From an uncultured Prevotellaceae bacterium (GTDB lineage: Bacteria; Bacteroidota; Bacteroidia; Bacteroidales; Bacteroidaceae), in assembly GCA_902784065.1 (NCBI GenBank), contig CACZTJ010000008.1, positions 31,761-95,760 of the forward strand: 64,000 bases of DNA, in the 5' to 3' direction. Every line of letters starts with the position of its first letter. Position 1 is the stretch's first letter. The translations under genes were made by a program, and so were the position numbers. A model generated the notes under the pieces. The model saw only the letters and a program-made list of their open reading frames with translations. It was not told the DNA's origin and made no database searches. Positions 42,867-51,300 of this stretch are shown in pieces.

Positions 42867-43310
42867 TTTTGAAAAACTGATTTAAAACTTATATTTACTT
42901 AATGCCTATCCTTCATTTTCTTTCTGTCACCAGAAAGAAAACCGAAGCAAAAGAGATATACGCCCTTTTTGGGGGTGTGGGTGTGGATTCCCATTGTACA
43001 TAGGGGCGAGCCCCTACGCTAATTTATATTGCCCTTTCAGGGCATCACAAACCCCAAAGGGGTTTAATACTCTAGCACAGGGGCTTGCCCCTGTGTGTAT
43101 CCAATACGGATAATTATTAGCCCTGTAGGGGCTGTCTATCCTAGCACAGGGGCTTGCCCCTGTGGATTCATCGATCGAAAAATCCCAGCAGGGGAACCCT
43201 GCAAAAGGATGGCTAATGGCAGGTCGCATACAGGGCTGTGATTTGGATGTTGTTCCTGCGCTCATGGGCAGGCTGGGTAGCCCTTGCGGCACCCCGGACA
43301 CATCAGCCAT
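42867..43310. repeat. Gene-free spacer rich in dispersed hairpins
   Basis: No gene is seen. It holds the 44-bp hairpin repeat copy 2 at 42911-42954 and GC hairpins at 43001-43016 (TAGGGGCGAGCCCCTA), 43076-43095 and 43145-43164 (both CACAGGGGCTTGCCCCTGTG). Between these are AAACCCC/GGGGTTT and GCCCTTTCAGGGC. Confidence 0.75.
42911..42954. repeat. Dispersed hairpin repeat, copy 2
   Basis: Identical over 44 bases to 13883-13926, 29 kb away and in the same orientation; contains the stem TTTCTTTCTG/CAGAAAGAAA. Confidence 0.85.
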
Positions 43311-43349
43311 TGTCATCTCGACTAAGCGCAGCGCATGGAGAGATCTCTA
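43311..43349 (-). repeat. 39-bp inverted repeat, right copy
   Basis: Reverse complement of 42039-42077 with one mismatch. Together they enclose the amidase and smalltalk genes. Confidence 0.85.
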
Positions 43350-43404
43350 GAGATTTCTCGACTACGCTCGAAATGACAGGGGTTGGTCGAGATGACATCA
43401 ACGA

Positions 43405-43989
43405 TTAATAGTCGTCGATGGGATTGTCATCGTTACCGCCGCCACCGCCGCCGGTATTTCCACCGTTGTTGTCACCGCCGGTATTACCACCAGTGTTTGA
43501 AGAGCCGCCGTTACCACCTTCGGTACTTGGATCGGTTTCGGGATCCTCGACGGTGCCGGGATCGGAGCTGGTAACTCGCTTGACCTCATCGCCATTGCGG
43601 TCGTAGCAGGTGATCTGGATAGCGGTACTGTGGAGCTCGTCCTTCAGTTCACTGTTGGGGGTAAAGATGATGCGGCGCGTCTTGATAAGCGATGTTTTGA
43701 CTTCGTTGACGTTGGCGCAGCTCTTGGCACGGAGGCTGAAACGCATGGTACCGAGACCGGGAAGGGCTACGGAGTGACCTTCGGTGGCCCAGGCCTTGAT
43801 GACCTCGCCAGCCGCATCCCAACAAGCCTGCATCACGCCCTGGCTGACACCACTGCGGAGAGCTGCCTCGCGGATCACCTTCTCCTGGTTGAGAGCGGTG
43901 TAGAGCTCGGGCATCATGACGTAGCGGTACTGACCGGCATAAGTGCCAATCTTCTGGAGCTTTTCTTTTGCTTTTACTTTCAGAGCCAT
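43405..43989 (-). CDS. HU-like DNA-binding protein with Gly/Asn-rich tail
   Basis: A 194-residue DNABII-like protein. Residues 1-~135 hold the HU-related domain: ALNQEKVIREAALRSGVSQG, SVALPGLGTMRFSLRAKSC and a RRIIFTPNSELKDEL arm region. The remainder is a low-complexity tail of GGN, GGS and GGD repeats ending NPIDDY. This is the type of HU-like protein that accompanies smalltalk and amidase genes in Bacteroidetes. It is the first gene of the HU-smalltalk-amidase set; the upstream spacer carries iteron-like repeats. The role of the set is not known. Confidence 0.9.
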   Translation of the reverse strand: MALKVKAKEKLQKIGTYAGQYRYVMMPELYTALNQEKVIREAALRSGVSQGVMQACWDAAGEVIKAWATEGHSVALPGLGTMRFSLRAKSCANVNEVKTSLIKTRRIIFTPNSELKDELHSTAIQITCYDRNGDEVKRVTSSDPGTVEDPETDPSTEGGNGGSSNTGGNTGGDNNGGNTGGGGGGNDDNPIDDY

Positions 43990-44043
43990 AATTGTTGAAT
44001 TTAGAATTAATGATTAAGATATATGGTTGCGAAGGGCTTTTTA

Positions 44044-44100
44044 CTAGTACACGTAGCAGAACTCGTTAGTGCACGTAGGAGTTTTTGCTAGTACACGTTG
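44044..44100. promoter_or_regulatory. Three 13-bp direct repeats at a 22-bp period upstream of the HU-like gene
   Basis: CTAGTACACGTAG (44044), TTAGTGCACGTAG (44066) and CTAGTACACGTTG (44088). The exact 22-bp phase, about two helical turns, suggests binding of one protein on one DNA face. Confidence 0.6.
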
Positions 44101-44102
44101 TC

Positions 44103-44132
44103 GTAATTTTGCCTTTGCAATTGCAAAATTAC
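44103..44132. promoter_or_regulatory. Inverted repeat next to the iteron-like sites
   Basis: GTAATTTTGC and GCAAAATTAC are perfect 10-bp arms around CTTTGCAATT, with an inner palindrome TTTGCAATTGCAAA. Either a hairpin or an operator. Confidence 0.6.
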
Positions 44133-44182
44133 AACATTTTGAAGAGCGGTTGGCCGTTTTAGGCCGCTTTGAAAAAAGAATT

Positions 44183-44356
44183 TTAGGGAAGGTCGATGCA
44201 GTAGTCTTCGGAGATGAAGCGGACGGCGGGAGGAGGGAGTTTTCGGGCGAAGGGACTGACGCCCATCGCAGTGAGAATAGGGCGGCGGGTGGCGAGGTAA
44301 CGCTGGAAGGTGCGATTTGAGACACCTGCGAGCTTGGCCAGTTCATTTTTATACAT
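44183..44356 (-). CDS. DUF4248 domain protein
   Basis: A 57-residue protein, MYKNELAKLAGVSNRTFQRY onward, with an HTH-like helix (LAGVSNRTFQRYLATRR) and the family end AVRFISEDYCIDLP. DUF4248 genes lie next to HU-like and VapE genes in many Bacteroidetes genomes. A DNA-binding role is likely from the HTH-like look. It could recognise the repeats between it and the HU gene (inference). The ATG at 44356 is preferred to the one at 44365. Confidence 0.82.
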   Translation of the reverse strand: MYKNELAKLAGVSNRTFQRYLATRRPILTAMGVSPFARKLPPPAVRFISEDYCIDLP

Positions 44357-44398
44357 TGCTTGCATGATCTTTAAAGTTAAAATGATTACTGATTAACT

Positions 44399-44420
44399 CA
44401 AATATAATATATTATATTTG
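44399..44420. promoter_or_regulatory. 22-bp perfect palindrome containing divergent TATATTTG boxes
   Basis: CAAATATAATAT and its mirror give TATATTTG on both strands. The minus-strand copy lies 43 bases before the DUF4248 ATG. Candidate promoter or operator. Confidence 0.5.
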
Positions 44421-44530
44421 TGTAGTGAGTGTAATGAGAATACAAAACTTTCATTATAGAAATAGATTTGGTTCGAGGTAAATGCATTTCCTATATAGAA
44501 ACTTTAAAAAACTCGTTACACTCTTTACAC

Positions 44531-46771
44531 TCAGAAGGGCAGTTGCTGGTCTATCGCCACCTTATTGTTGATCATATCGGCGATGACGCGCTGCGACTCG
44601 TTGGTGTCCATCTCGAAGAGTTTGTAGTAACAGCCTTTAGAGTTGCGCTCGGAGCGGAAGCCGATGGCCTTCATGACCAGGGAGACTCGCCGCGAGGTGA
44701 TGGGCTGCCGACCATAGGAGATCATCTGAGCGATGGTGGCTGAGTTGAGCCGTTTGAAGGGCTCACCGGGGTTGGGCTTGCGAAACCGACAACGGATGAG
44801 CTGCTCCTCGTCGGACACAATGCGGAAATACTCGTTCTGTTGCTTCATACGCTCCTCTTCGGGCTTGTCGAACCAGTAGGCAAAACCGTCGTAATACTCA
44901 TCACGCAACTGGGCATAGAGCTGCTCATAATCCAGATCCCAGGTCCGAGGGTTGTCGATGTTCTTCACGCGGAAACAGAGCCATCGGCGGTTACCGGTGT
45001 CATCAGTCAGGAAACGATCCTGATTACCCGTGGCACAAAGCGATGCCAGACGGTGCTTGGCCATGACAAACTTATCGTAAGGCCGTCGGATCTTGAGCAT
45101 AACCTTGGTAGAGAGTGACTTGAGTTCGGCGTTATCACGATCCTTGAACATATCAATCTCCTCAATCTCCACCAGACAATTCTCGACAAGGGCTATCTGG
45201 TCATCCTTCTGAGAGAAAGAGTTGCTGGAATTCTCCAGATAGTACGACCGCAAGGGCGGAGGCAGGAGATAACGGAAAAAGGTGGTCTTGTAGATGCCCT
45301 GAGGCCCGATGAGGGTGAGGATGGTCTCGTTGCAGACCTCATCGCTGAGCCAGTCGGCCATGGTAGCCACGAGCCACTTGTGGAGGGCCCACAGGAACAA
45401 CTCTTGAGCATCGTCTTGCGACTGTCCGTCTTGTACGGGATCGACATGCACATGAGCCGCCAACTCTGCCACACGATCAATCTTATCCCAGGCCGGAAGT
45501 TGCCTCACATAGTCACGGACGGGGTGTACACACCGGGCATAGTCGCTCATGAGGATGTCTCGCACATCAGACTTCAGCACACGCTTGCCGGTGTCGGTGG
45601 CCATGAGTTTGCGCAGGGTGCAGACGACGCTGTCTTCCATCTGGAGCCAGTCGGACGTCTGGGGCGTAAAGTTGCAGGTCTGACCACGCAGGTTGAGCAG
45701 CTCGCAACGGTAGTAGGTCTGGTCGGTAATCTGATTGTAGATCACCTCCACCTTGTTCTGGTTGAGCCACTCCACGATGGCAGGCAAAGTGATCATCGTC
45801 ACCTCCTTGGGCCGACCGCTCTTGTTGAGCCGCCAACAGCCATGTTCGTGCTGACGGTTCTGGTACACCCAGTGGATGATGCTCTCGCGCTGGCGCTGCT
45901 CATAGTCGCACCAGTTTTGCGAGCCCCACTGCAGCACATCCTCCTTCGGTACACCGAAATGATTAAAGAGGTGGGCTGCATGCATCACATAGTGGTGGTG
46001 AGTACCCTGACCGTAGGCAATGCCACGTTTGGAGAGCATCTGTTCAATCACAACCCATGCCGCTTCGACCTCGGCATGATGGGTGCCTGCGGGAGACTCC
46101 TTACGTCGCTTACCAGGTTCGGTATCTGCTGCTGTATTCGCTGCCGCCGCCTCGTCGTCGGTAATGAGGAAGGGAGTGGCCTCAAGGTTAAGGATCGCCT
46201 CGGCGTCGTGGGCGATGCCACTGAGTCGGGTGATGTCGCTGCACTGACCGTCGTAATCCACACCGCAGAGCTGGGCGTAATAACGGTTGCCCTTGCGATA
46301 GGCCGCCCGAAACAGGATGCCGTTGTCGGGTGATGCCCCCTGCTCATCAGCATAAGCAAAGATCACACGGAAGCCCTCGCCGCTAACCGTCTCGTAGGCC
46401 AAGACAGTATGTGGATCTTCCCATATTTTCCTTCTTACCTCCTCCATCTTCCCTCTTCCTTCTTCCCTCTTCCCTCCAACGTGATCGATGTCGCAGATGG
46501 AAAGGCCAGTGACACGGGTGGCATGGGTGGTCTGCTTGCCGAGACCATTGAACAGCACCGCCACAGAGAAGGCTGGCATGATGGAGTTCTTGACCTTCTT
46601 GTTGGCTTCTTCGCGGGTGATGGTTTGGGCCAGGTTACGGTAGAGTTCTGTTTTCTGGGCCACGCTCTGGTCATTCTTGATCCACCACAGCACGGTGTCG
46701 AGGCCCACGGGCTTGCTGTCATACGACTGCAGGTCCTTGAAGATACTGAGTTTAATATCTTGTAAGTTCAT
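44531..46771 (-). CDS. VapE/VirE-type primase-helicase-like protein (BT4734/BF3469-like N-terminus)
   Basis: 746 residues. The N-terminal ~230 residues resemble the primase-like BT4734/BF3469 domain (AVLFNGLGKQTTHATRVTGL and GLSICDIDHVG). Residues ~240-300 hold a helical domain with HHHYVMHAAHLFNHFGVP. The C-terminal ~350 residues form the Virulence-associated E ATPase: LIGPQGIYKTTFFRYLLP (Walker A), LVEIEEIDMF (Walker B) and TGNRRWLCFRV. These proteins are found in prophages and integrative elements. A Lys/Glu/Arg-rich insert (KREEGRGKMEEVRRK) encoded by a pure purine tract interrupts the N-terminal domain. It overlaps a small upstream gene by 20 bp. Confidence 0.88.
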   Translation of the reverse strand: MNLQDIKLSIFKDLQSYDSKPVGLDTVLWWIKNDQSVAQKTELYRNLAQTITREEANKKVKNSIMPAFSVAVLFNGLGKQTTHATRVTGLSICDIDHVGGKREEGRGKMEEVRRKIWEDPHTVLAYETVSGEGFRVIFAYADEQGASPDNGILFRAAYRKGNRYYAQLCGVDYDGQCSDITRLSGIAHDAEAILNLEATPFLITDDEAAAANTAADTEPGKRRKESPAGTHHAEVEAAWVVIEQMLSKRGIAYGQGTHHHYVMHAAHLFNHFGVPKEDVLQWGSQNWCDYEQRQRESIIHWVYQNRQHEHGCWRLNKSGRPKEVTMITLPAIVEWLNQNKVEVIYNQITDQTYYRCELLNLRGQTCNFTPQTSDWLQMEDSVVCTLRKLMATDTGKRVLKSDVRDILMSDYARCVHPVRDYVRQLPAWDKIDRVAELAAHVHVDPVQDGQSQDDAQELFLWALHKWLVATMADWLSDEVCNETILTLIGPQGIYKTTFFRYLLPPPLRSYYLENSSNSFSQKDDQIALVENCLVEIEEIDMFKDRDNAELKSLSTKVMLKIRRPYDKFVMAKHRLASLCATGNQDRFLTDDTGNRRWLCFRVKNIDNPRTWDLDYEQLYAQLRDEYYDGFAYWFDKPEEERMKQQNEYFRIVSDEEQLIRCRFRKPNPGEPFKRLNSATIAQMISYGRQPITSRRVSLVMKAIGFRSERNSKGCYYKLFEMDTNESQRVIADMINNKVAIDQQLPF

Positions 46772-47159
46772 ATTGCATATAGATTAGGTTGATAGGATCG
46801 TAACGGCGTCGATGCAGACGCCTAATACAGGGGGGGCGCTGTTTTCGCTTGCCTGCCAGATAAGCGGCATAGACCGGAATGATATGGTCGAACACGTAGT
46901 CGATCACGTCGTTAGCCTTTTGCTTGCACCTATCGCGACCAAGGAAATGCATGGTGTGAAGTACGATGCGCAAGAGGCGCTTGGATGGGATATCATGGGG
47001 CTCTTCTGGTTTAAGCCATCGGCTATTAACACCAGCAGTTTGTACGAGAGCTGTAGTGAGCCCCTTGACGCGTTTCACTCTGAAGAGGATGCGTGTCATC
47101 AGCTCTCGTTCTGAGCCCTCCTCTAAAAGAGGAATGGACTTGCTTTTTGAAATACACAT
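46752..47159 (-). CDS. Hypothetical basic protein upstream of VapE
   Basis: 135 residues, rich in Arg and Lys, with a central helical stretch (ANDVIDYVFDHIIPVYAAYL) and a basic C-terminus (RRLHRRRYDP). I recognise no family. It overlaps the VapE start by 20 bp, and a TACCTTTG promoter box lies about 65 bases upstream, which supports expression as the first gene of the VapE unit. Other frames over this interval are short. Confidence 0.55.
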   Translation of the reverse strand: MCISKSKSIPLLEEGSERELMTRILFRVKRVKGLTTALVQTAGVNSRWLKPEEPHDIPSKRLLRIVLHTMHFLGRDRCKQKANDVIDYVFDHIIPVYAAYLAGKRKQRPPCIRRLHRRRYDPINLIYMQYELTRY

Positions 47160-47224
47160 CTTTAATTAAAAATTTATTGTTGATAATATGTTAATTTAGG
47201 CAGCACTACGCCGCCTTTCGCCTA

Positions 47225-47232
47225 CAAAGGTA
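47225..47232 (-). promoter_or_regulatory. -7 element upstream of the VapE unit
   Basis: Minus-strand TACCTTTG fits TAnnTTTG, 66 bases before the ATG at 47159; the -33 box is not clear. Confidence 0.5.
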
Positions 47233-47347
47233 ACACTATTCTGTGAAATGGCATAGACGGCATAGTCGTCTAGGTTCTTAAAAACTTTAACCTTTGAGGT
47301 GTATATTTAACATAAATAAACATAAAAAATGAGGAGATCTCTTATAA

Positions 47348-47653
47348 CTTGGCGCAATCGAGTTTTCCAAAGCGTATGCCAGCCGTGTGGAGCAGAGACT
47401 TCGTACTTTCAGGAAGGTGACGAACACGAAGAAATCTTTTTCAAAAGTCTATGTAACTCCCTTCGGTCTATATGATAATATGTACGCGAGAAAAGTCACT
47501 AAACAGATAATAGCAGACGATCTTTTCAACGAATGCTTACACTTTTTGGGTTCGTTTTCTCAAAAAAAAGAGTGCTCATATGAGCACTCCTTTAGACTTA
47601 TTTACATATTTGTATTAACTTATCACCTATTGCTTGTTCAATGCGAGCAATAG
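47348..47653 (+). pseudogene. C-terminal fragment of an AAA-family ATPase
   Basis: Plus-strand reading from 47348, just after a TAA, gives IEFSKAYASRVEQRLRTFRK, then VTNTKK and FGLYDNMYARKVTKQIIADD followed by LF. This matches the C-terminal end of the large Bacteroidetes AAA ATPases (archaeal-type ATPase/DUF234 group): xTKTKKxVxxTxxTxxGLxxNxYxxxVxxxVTxDDLF. No ATPase core lies upstream. The frame runs on into the minus-strand HTH gene to 47653, but the native end is probably near 47560. Confidence 0.55.
47562..47592 (-). terminator. Terminator of the HTH gene
   Basis: GAGTGCTCATATGAGCACTC is a perfect hairpin followed, on the minus strand, by TTTTTTTT. It lies 8 bp past the HTH gene stop. 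Confidence 0.88.
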
Positions 47654-47864
47654 TAGAGGTGGTAAAGTTGTGTCTACCTGTTAGCCACTTCGACACCTCA
47701 GAGTCTCGCTTGCCTAATCTGCTGGCAAGCTCATGTTGCGTGATGCCCTTTTGTTTTAATACGGCATCCAACCTTTCCGCTATACCGTATGACAAATCGA
47801 ACTCAGCCCTCTGTTCCTGTGGAATAGCGGAAAGGCACTGTCTAAATAGTTCGTTTGTTACCAT
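47598..47864 (-). CDS. XRE-family HTH antitoxin-like protein (HigA type)
   Basis: 88 residues. The helix-turn-helix is clear: LKQKGITQHELASRLGKRDS then EVSKWLTGRHNFTTSTIARI. The N-terminal ~35 residues (DLSYGIAERLDAVL) resemble HigA-type antitoxins of Bacteroidetes. It follows the toxin-like gene by 13 bp on the same strand, the toxin-first order of HigBA loci. A terminator follows. It probably represses its own promoter. Confidence 0.85.
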   Translation of the reverse strand: MVTNELFRQCLSAIPQEQRAEFDLSYGIAERLDAVLKQKGITQHELASRLGKRDSEVSKWLTGRHNFTTSTIARIEQAIGDKLIQICK

Positions 47865-47877
47865 AGCCTATATGTAT

Positions 47878-48132
47878 TTAAATTGTGAATGTTGCACTTT
47901 CAATATTAGTAATCAGATTCTTCTCTATGCGGAACAGGCGTTCCAATGCACCTTTAGCTATAATCTTCTCCAGAGCAAGGAGTATAATGCTAAAATCTCG
48001 ATTATACTTGCCATTATCCTTGAACGTTGCAAGAAAATTCTCAAACTCGCTCTGTTCGCTGCCATCAAAACATATCGAGTAGAGACAAACGTTGTCGCTC
48101 TGCTCAATGGTCTTAAGAGTAACTTCCTTCAT
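47878..48132 (-). CDS. Toxin-like protein of a type II TA pair, probably internally deleted
   Basis: 84 residues, upstream of an HTH antitoxin. The N-terminal part (FLATFKDNGKYNRDFSIILL then ALEKIIAKGALERLFRIE) resembles the first half of HigB/RelE-like toxins of Bacteroidetes. These normally continue for about 50 or more residues with the RNase strands (RLYCL-type sequences). Here RIEKNL leads directly to a short tail (TNIESATFTI) that looks like the usual C-terminal end. I infer an in-frame loss of the catalytic core. The homology is from memory and not certain. Confidence 0.5.
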   Translation of the reverse strand: MKEVTLKTIEQSDNVCLYSICFDGSEQSEFENFLATFKDNGKYNRDFSIILLALEKIIAKGALERLFRIEKNLITNIESATFTI

Positions 48133-48169
48133 GTCAATATAAATAACTCTTGTTTTAAGTTTTACGCTG

Positions 48170-48177
48170 CAAAGTTA
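48170..48177 (-). promoter_or_regulatory. -7 element of the toxin-antitoxin pair
   Basis: Minus-strand TAACTTTG, 38 bases before the ATG at 48132. Confidence 0.55.
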
Positions 48178-48252
48178 AGAAAAAGAATCGGCATATCTTC
48201 ACTTTTAAGTGAAAAAATCACCAAACTTTAACATTTGTAAGCATTCCGCTAG

Positions 48253-48300
48253 AAAAACCATCAGGCGCGAATTCCATTGAACTCGCGTCTGATGGTTTTT
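48253..48300. terminator. Strong hairpin terminator downstream of the giant gene
   Basis: AAAAACCATCAGGCGCGA pairs with TCGCGTCTGATGGTTTTT apart from an A-G mismatch; it is T-rich on both strands. It closes the giant repeat gene, whose stop is at 48334. Confidence 0.88.
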
Positions 48301-48333
48301 GTCATCCCGAGCGTTAGTCGAGAGATCTCTTGC

Positions 48334-51300
48334 TTACTGTTCTTTCTTACCGATCACCACATTCGTATCACCGGTTACCTCGGCATTGTTACCACCGCCG
48401 TAAACATTACCACGGATATCGGCACCCTGTACTTTCTTGTAGTATATGGTACCTGGGGTTGGAGCAACTGCATCCGCACCCTCAATCTTCGTATAAACGT
48501 AAGGACTCTCATCGTTTTCACGTGAACGTGTGTAGAAGCCCCTCACATCATCTAATGTAGGCGCCGACCAGAAGACCACGTATTCATTCGTAGCAATCTT
48601 CACCGTGGTATTACCTTCTACTGGGGCCTCATTACCGCCTCCAAAGATAGTACCGACAACGCCCATTGTACCTGTCGAAGTACGTGGATAAAGCGTTACC
48701 TCTGTGTCATCACTCAGCGTCTTCTTGATGAGACCATTCTCCAGCGTTGTAGTAGTATTATCTCCTTCATACGTCTTTTCGCTTTCGACCTCATCGACAA
48801 GCACCCAAGGATTACCTATGAGTGTAGCCTCAGCACCCTTACCGCCACCGAAGATCTTACCGATACTGGTAAATGCCTTGGCATGAACAACTACAGGAGA
48901 TGCATCATGTGCTTTATGATCTTTATCCAGCAGATTACCGTCAGAATCATAGCCATAGGCAGAATAAGGCGCCATATTACCACCAGCATAGAGTTCACCA
49001 ATGATGATCGGGGTATCACAATCTGGATTCTCCTCGATGTGAACCTCGATACCACCATTAATGATACCGCTCGACTTGTTACCGCCGAACACACGGCCGA
49101 ACTTACCGCTGGTGATGGTCAAACTGACGTCAGCACCCACGACAGCACCAGCACCCACGTCAGCACTCTGTGAACCGGCATAGACCTCCTCGATCCAGTC
49201 GCCCGGCATACAGCCTAAGACGACTTCAGTACCACCTACCATCGGTGCTTCATTACCACCACCGAAGATATCATCAACAATCAGGTTACAATCGATTTCA
49301 TCAGGTTTTTCAACCGTCGTGATCGATGAACCTCCAAGGATATCACCCTTGGTATTGCTTGCGCCATAGACGTGGTGAATACGTCCCGCCATCAACTTCA
49401 CATTAGTCTTACCTGTCACGGTTTCCCCATAGGCGCCTCCACCAGTCAGCGTGCCAACATTGGCACCAGGATTATAATTTGGAGCCGAAGGATCAGTGTG
49501 ATTATTGGTTGCACTATATCCATAACCACCACCGAATACATTATCAATTAGATATGTACCCCTGATGAGTACGTCCGTAGCAGGCACAGCAGCGCCATAG
49601 CCACCGCCATACACCTCTCTGATACTGGTCAGGTCACAACCCTCGATAATCACTTCGGTACTCTGCTTCGCATCTGTTGATGCAGGCACATAATCCGATG
49701 CATTACCACCGCCGAAGACACCCTCAACATCATACTTATTATCTGCCTCAGGATACTTGGTTATTAACTTATCCTTGTCAGCGTCAGCGTTCTGCGTGGC
49801 ATGAATATGCACCAGAGCATGTCCAAGCGGTGTACCGTTCACATTGTTCGCACCGAAGATATAGCCATTAACGATACAGCCCTTGGTGGTATTCGGATTC
49901 AAACCCTCATTGAGATGCAGGATGGTATTACCGACATTGGCTGCCGTTGTCGCATCACCCAGTCCACCGCCATAGGCGCTACCAGTGATGACACCACCCT
50001 TCAGGTTCACCGTTGCTGTGGGATAAGCATTATTAACGACATTCGTATTCGATTTACCCAAGGCACCGCCACCATAGACATCGCTATACACGATACCCCC
50101 AAGGATATCCACCCTGGTATTCTCTTTCACCTTTCCTGCCTCGGTAAATGTCGTACTGCTAAGGCTAAGACCCTTTCCACCGCCAAAGACCTTACCGTAA
50201 GTGGTCGAGCCCGACTTACCAATCGTACCATCCTGAATAGTGACGTACGTATCGTGCTGTACGAAACCGCTCTCACTACCGCCATAGACGTTACCATTCA
50301 CCTTGACATTGGCTCCATTAATGGTCACATTGGCATTGGTGACTAAGGCCAGCGTTTCAAGGAACTCAAAATAGGCAGCTTCATCTGCAAAATCTACTAG
50401 GACACCATCATCAACCTTCTTTTGGGGTTTAGGAGTATCACTAAAATGAGGTACAACACCCTGACCAGCACCAAAGACATGACCAGCGTCATCCGCTGCG
50501 CCATTATATCCAATATCAGCATTGCCCTGGATGGTAACACTACAAATACCACCACTCTGCTGCTTATACGGCATTCCATCAGGCAAATCTTCAGGAATAG
50601 GCGTTGCATCATCAAAAGGCTGTCCTGTATTTGGATCAGTAGTATTTTTACCCTTTACCCAATATCTACCCACCGTAGCCATCTCACCGCCGCCATAGAC
50701 GTTATGACCGATCTTGGCAGTGCCCTGAACGGTTACCGTACTGTTACCACGTACCAGCGCTGAGTAGCCATGCGTCTCTAAGCCCTTGCCGGCTCCGAAC
50801 ACGCTGCCTTCGACCTTAGGCGTACCACTTCCAGATACGGCTCCTACCGTCACCTGCGTATTCCATTCCACTCGACCGACCTCACCGCCGCCATAGACGT
50901 TACCATTCACCGTACCGTTACTGATGGTAACGCTCGTTCCCTTGTCTTTGTTTTCGTCTGAGTCAGGTTCTTTACCCGCGCCATCACCTTCAATGCCGAC
51001 CATGGCTTTCGAGCAATCGAACAAGGTTCCATCACCCTTACCGCCACCAAAGACATCGTGTCCGACGGTACCGCCAGTCATGCTCACGTCCGTGTTACAC
51101 TTCACATCTCCCGTTGCACCGCCGCCATAGACGTTACCGGCAATGGTACCACCAGTGATGTTCACATCTGTCCACAGAACGGTAGCAAAGTCTTTAGTAG
51201 ATTCACCTGCAGCGAAGTCGTTACCACGGCTGGCACCATAGACGCAACCGCCATACTTGTATGTATTGTATACCGTAGGATCTCCGATAGTACCGCCATT

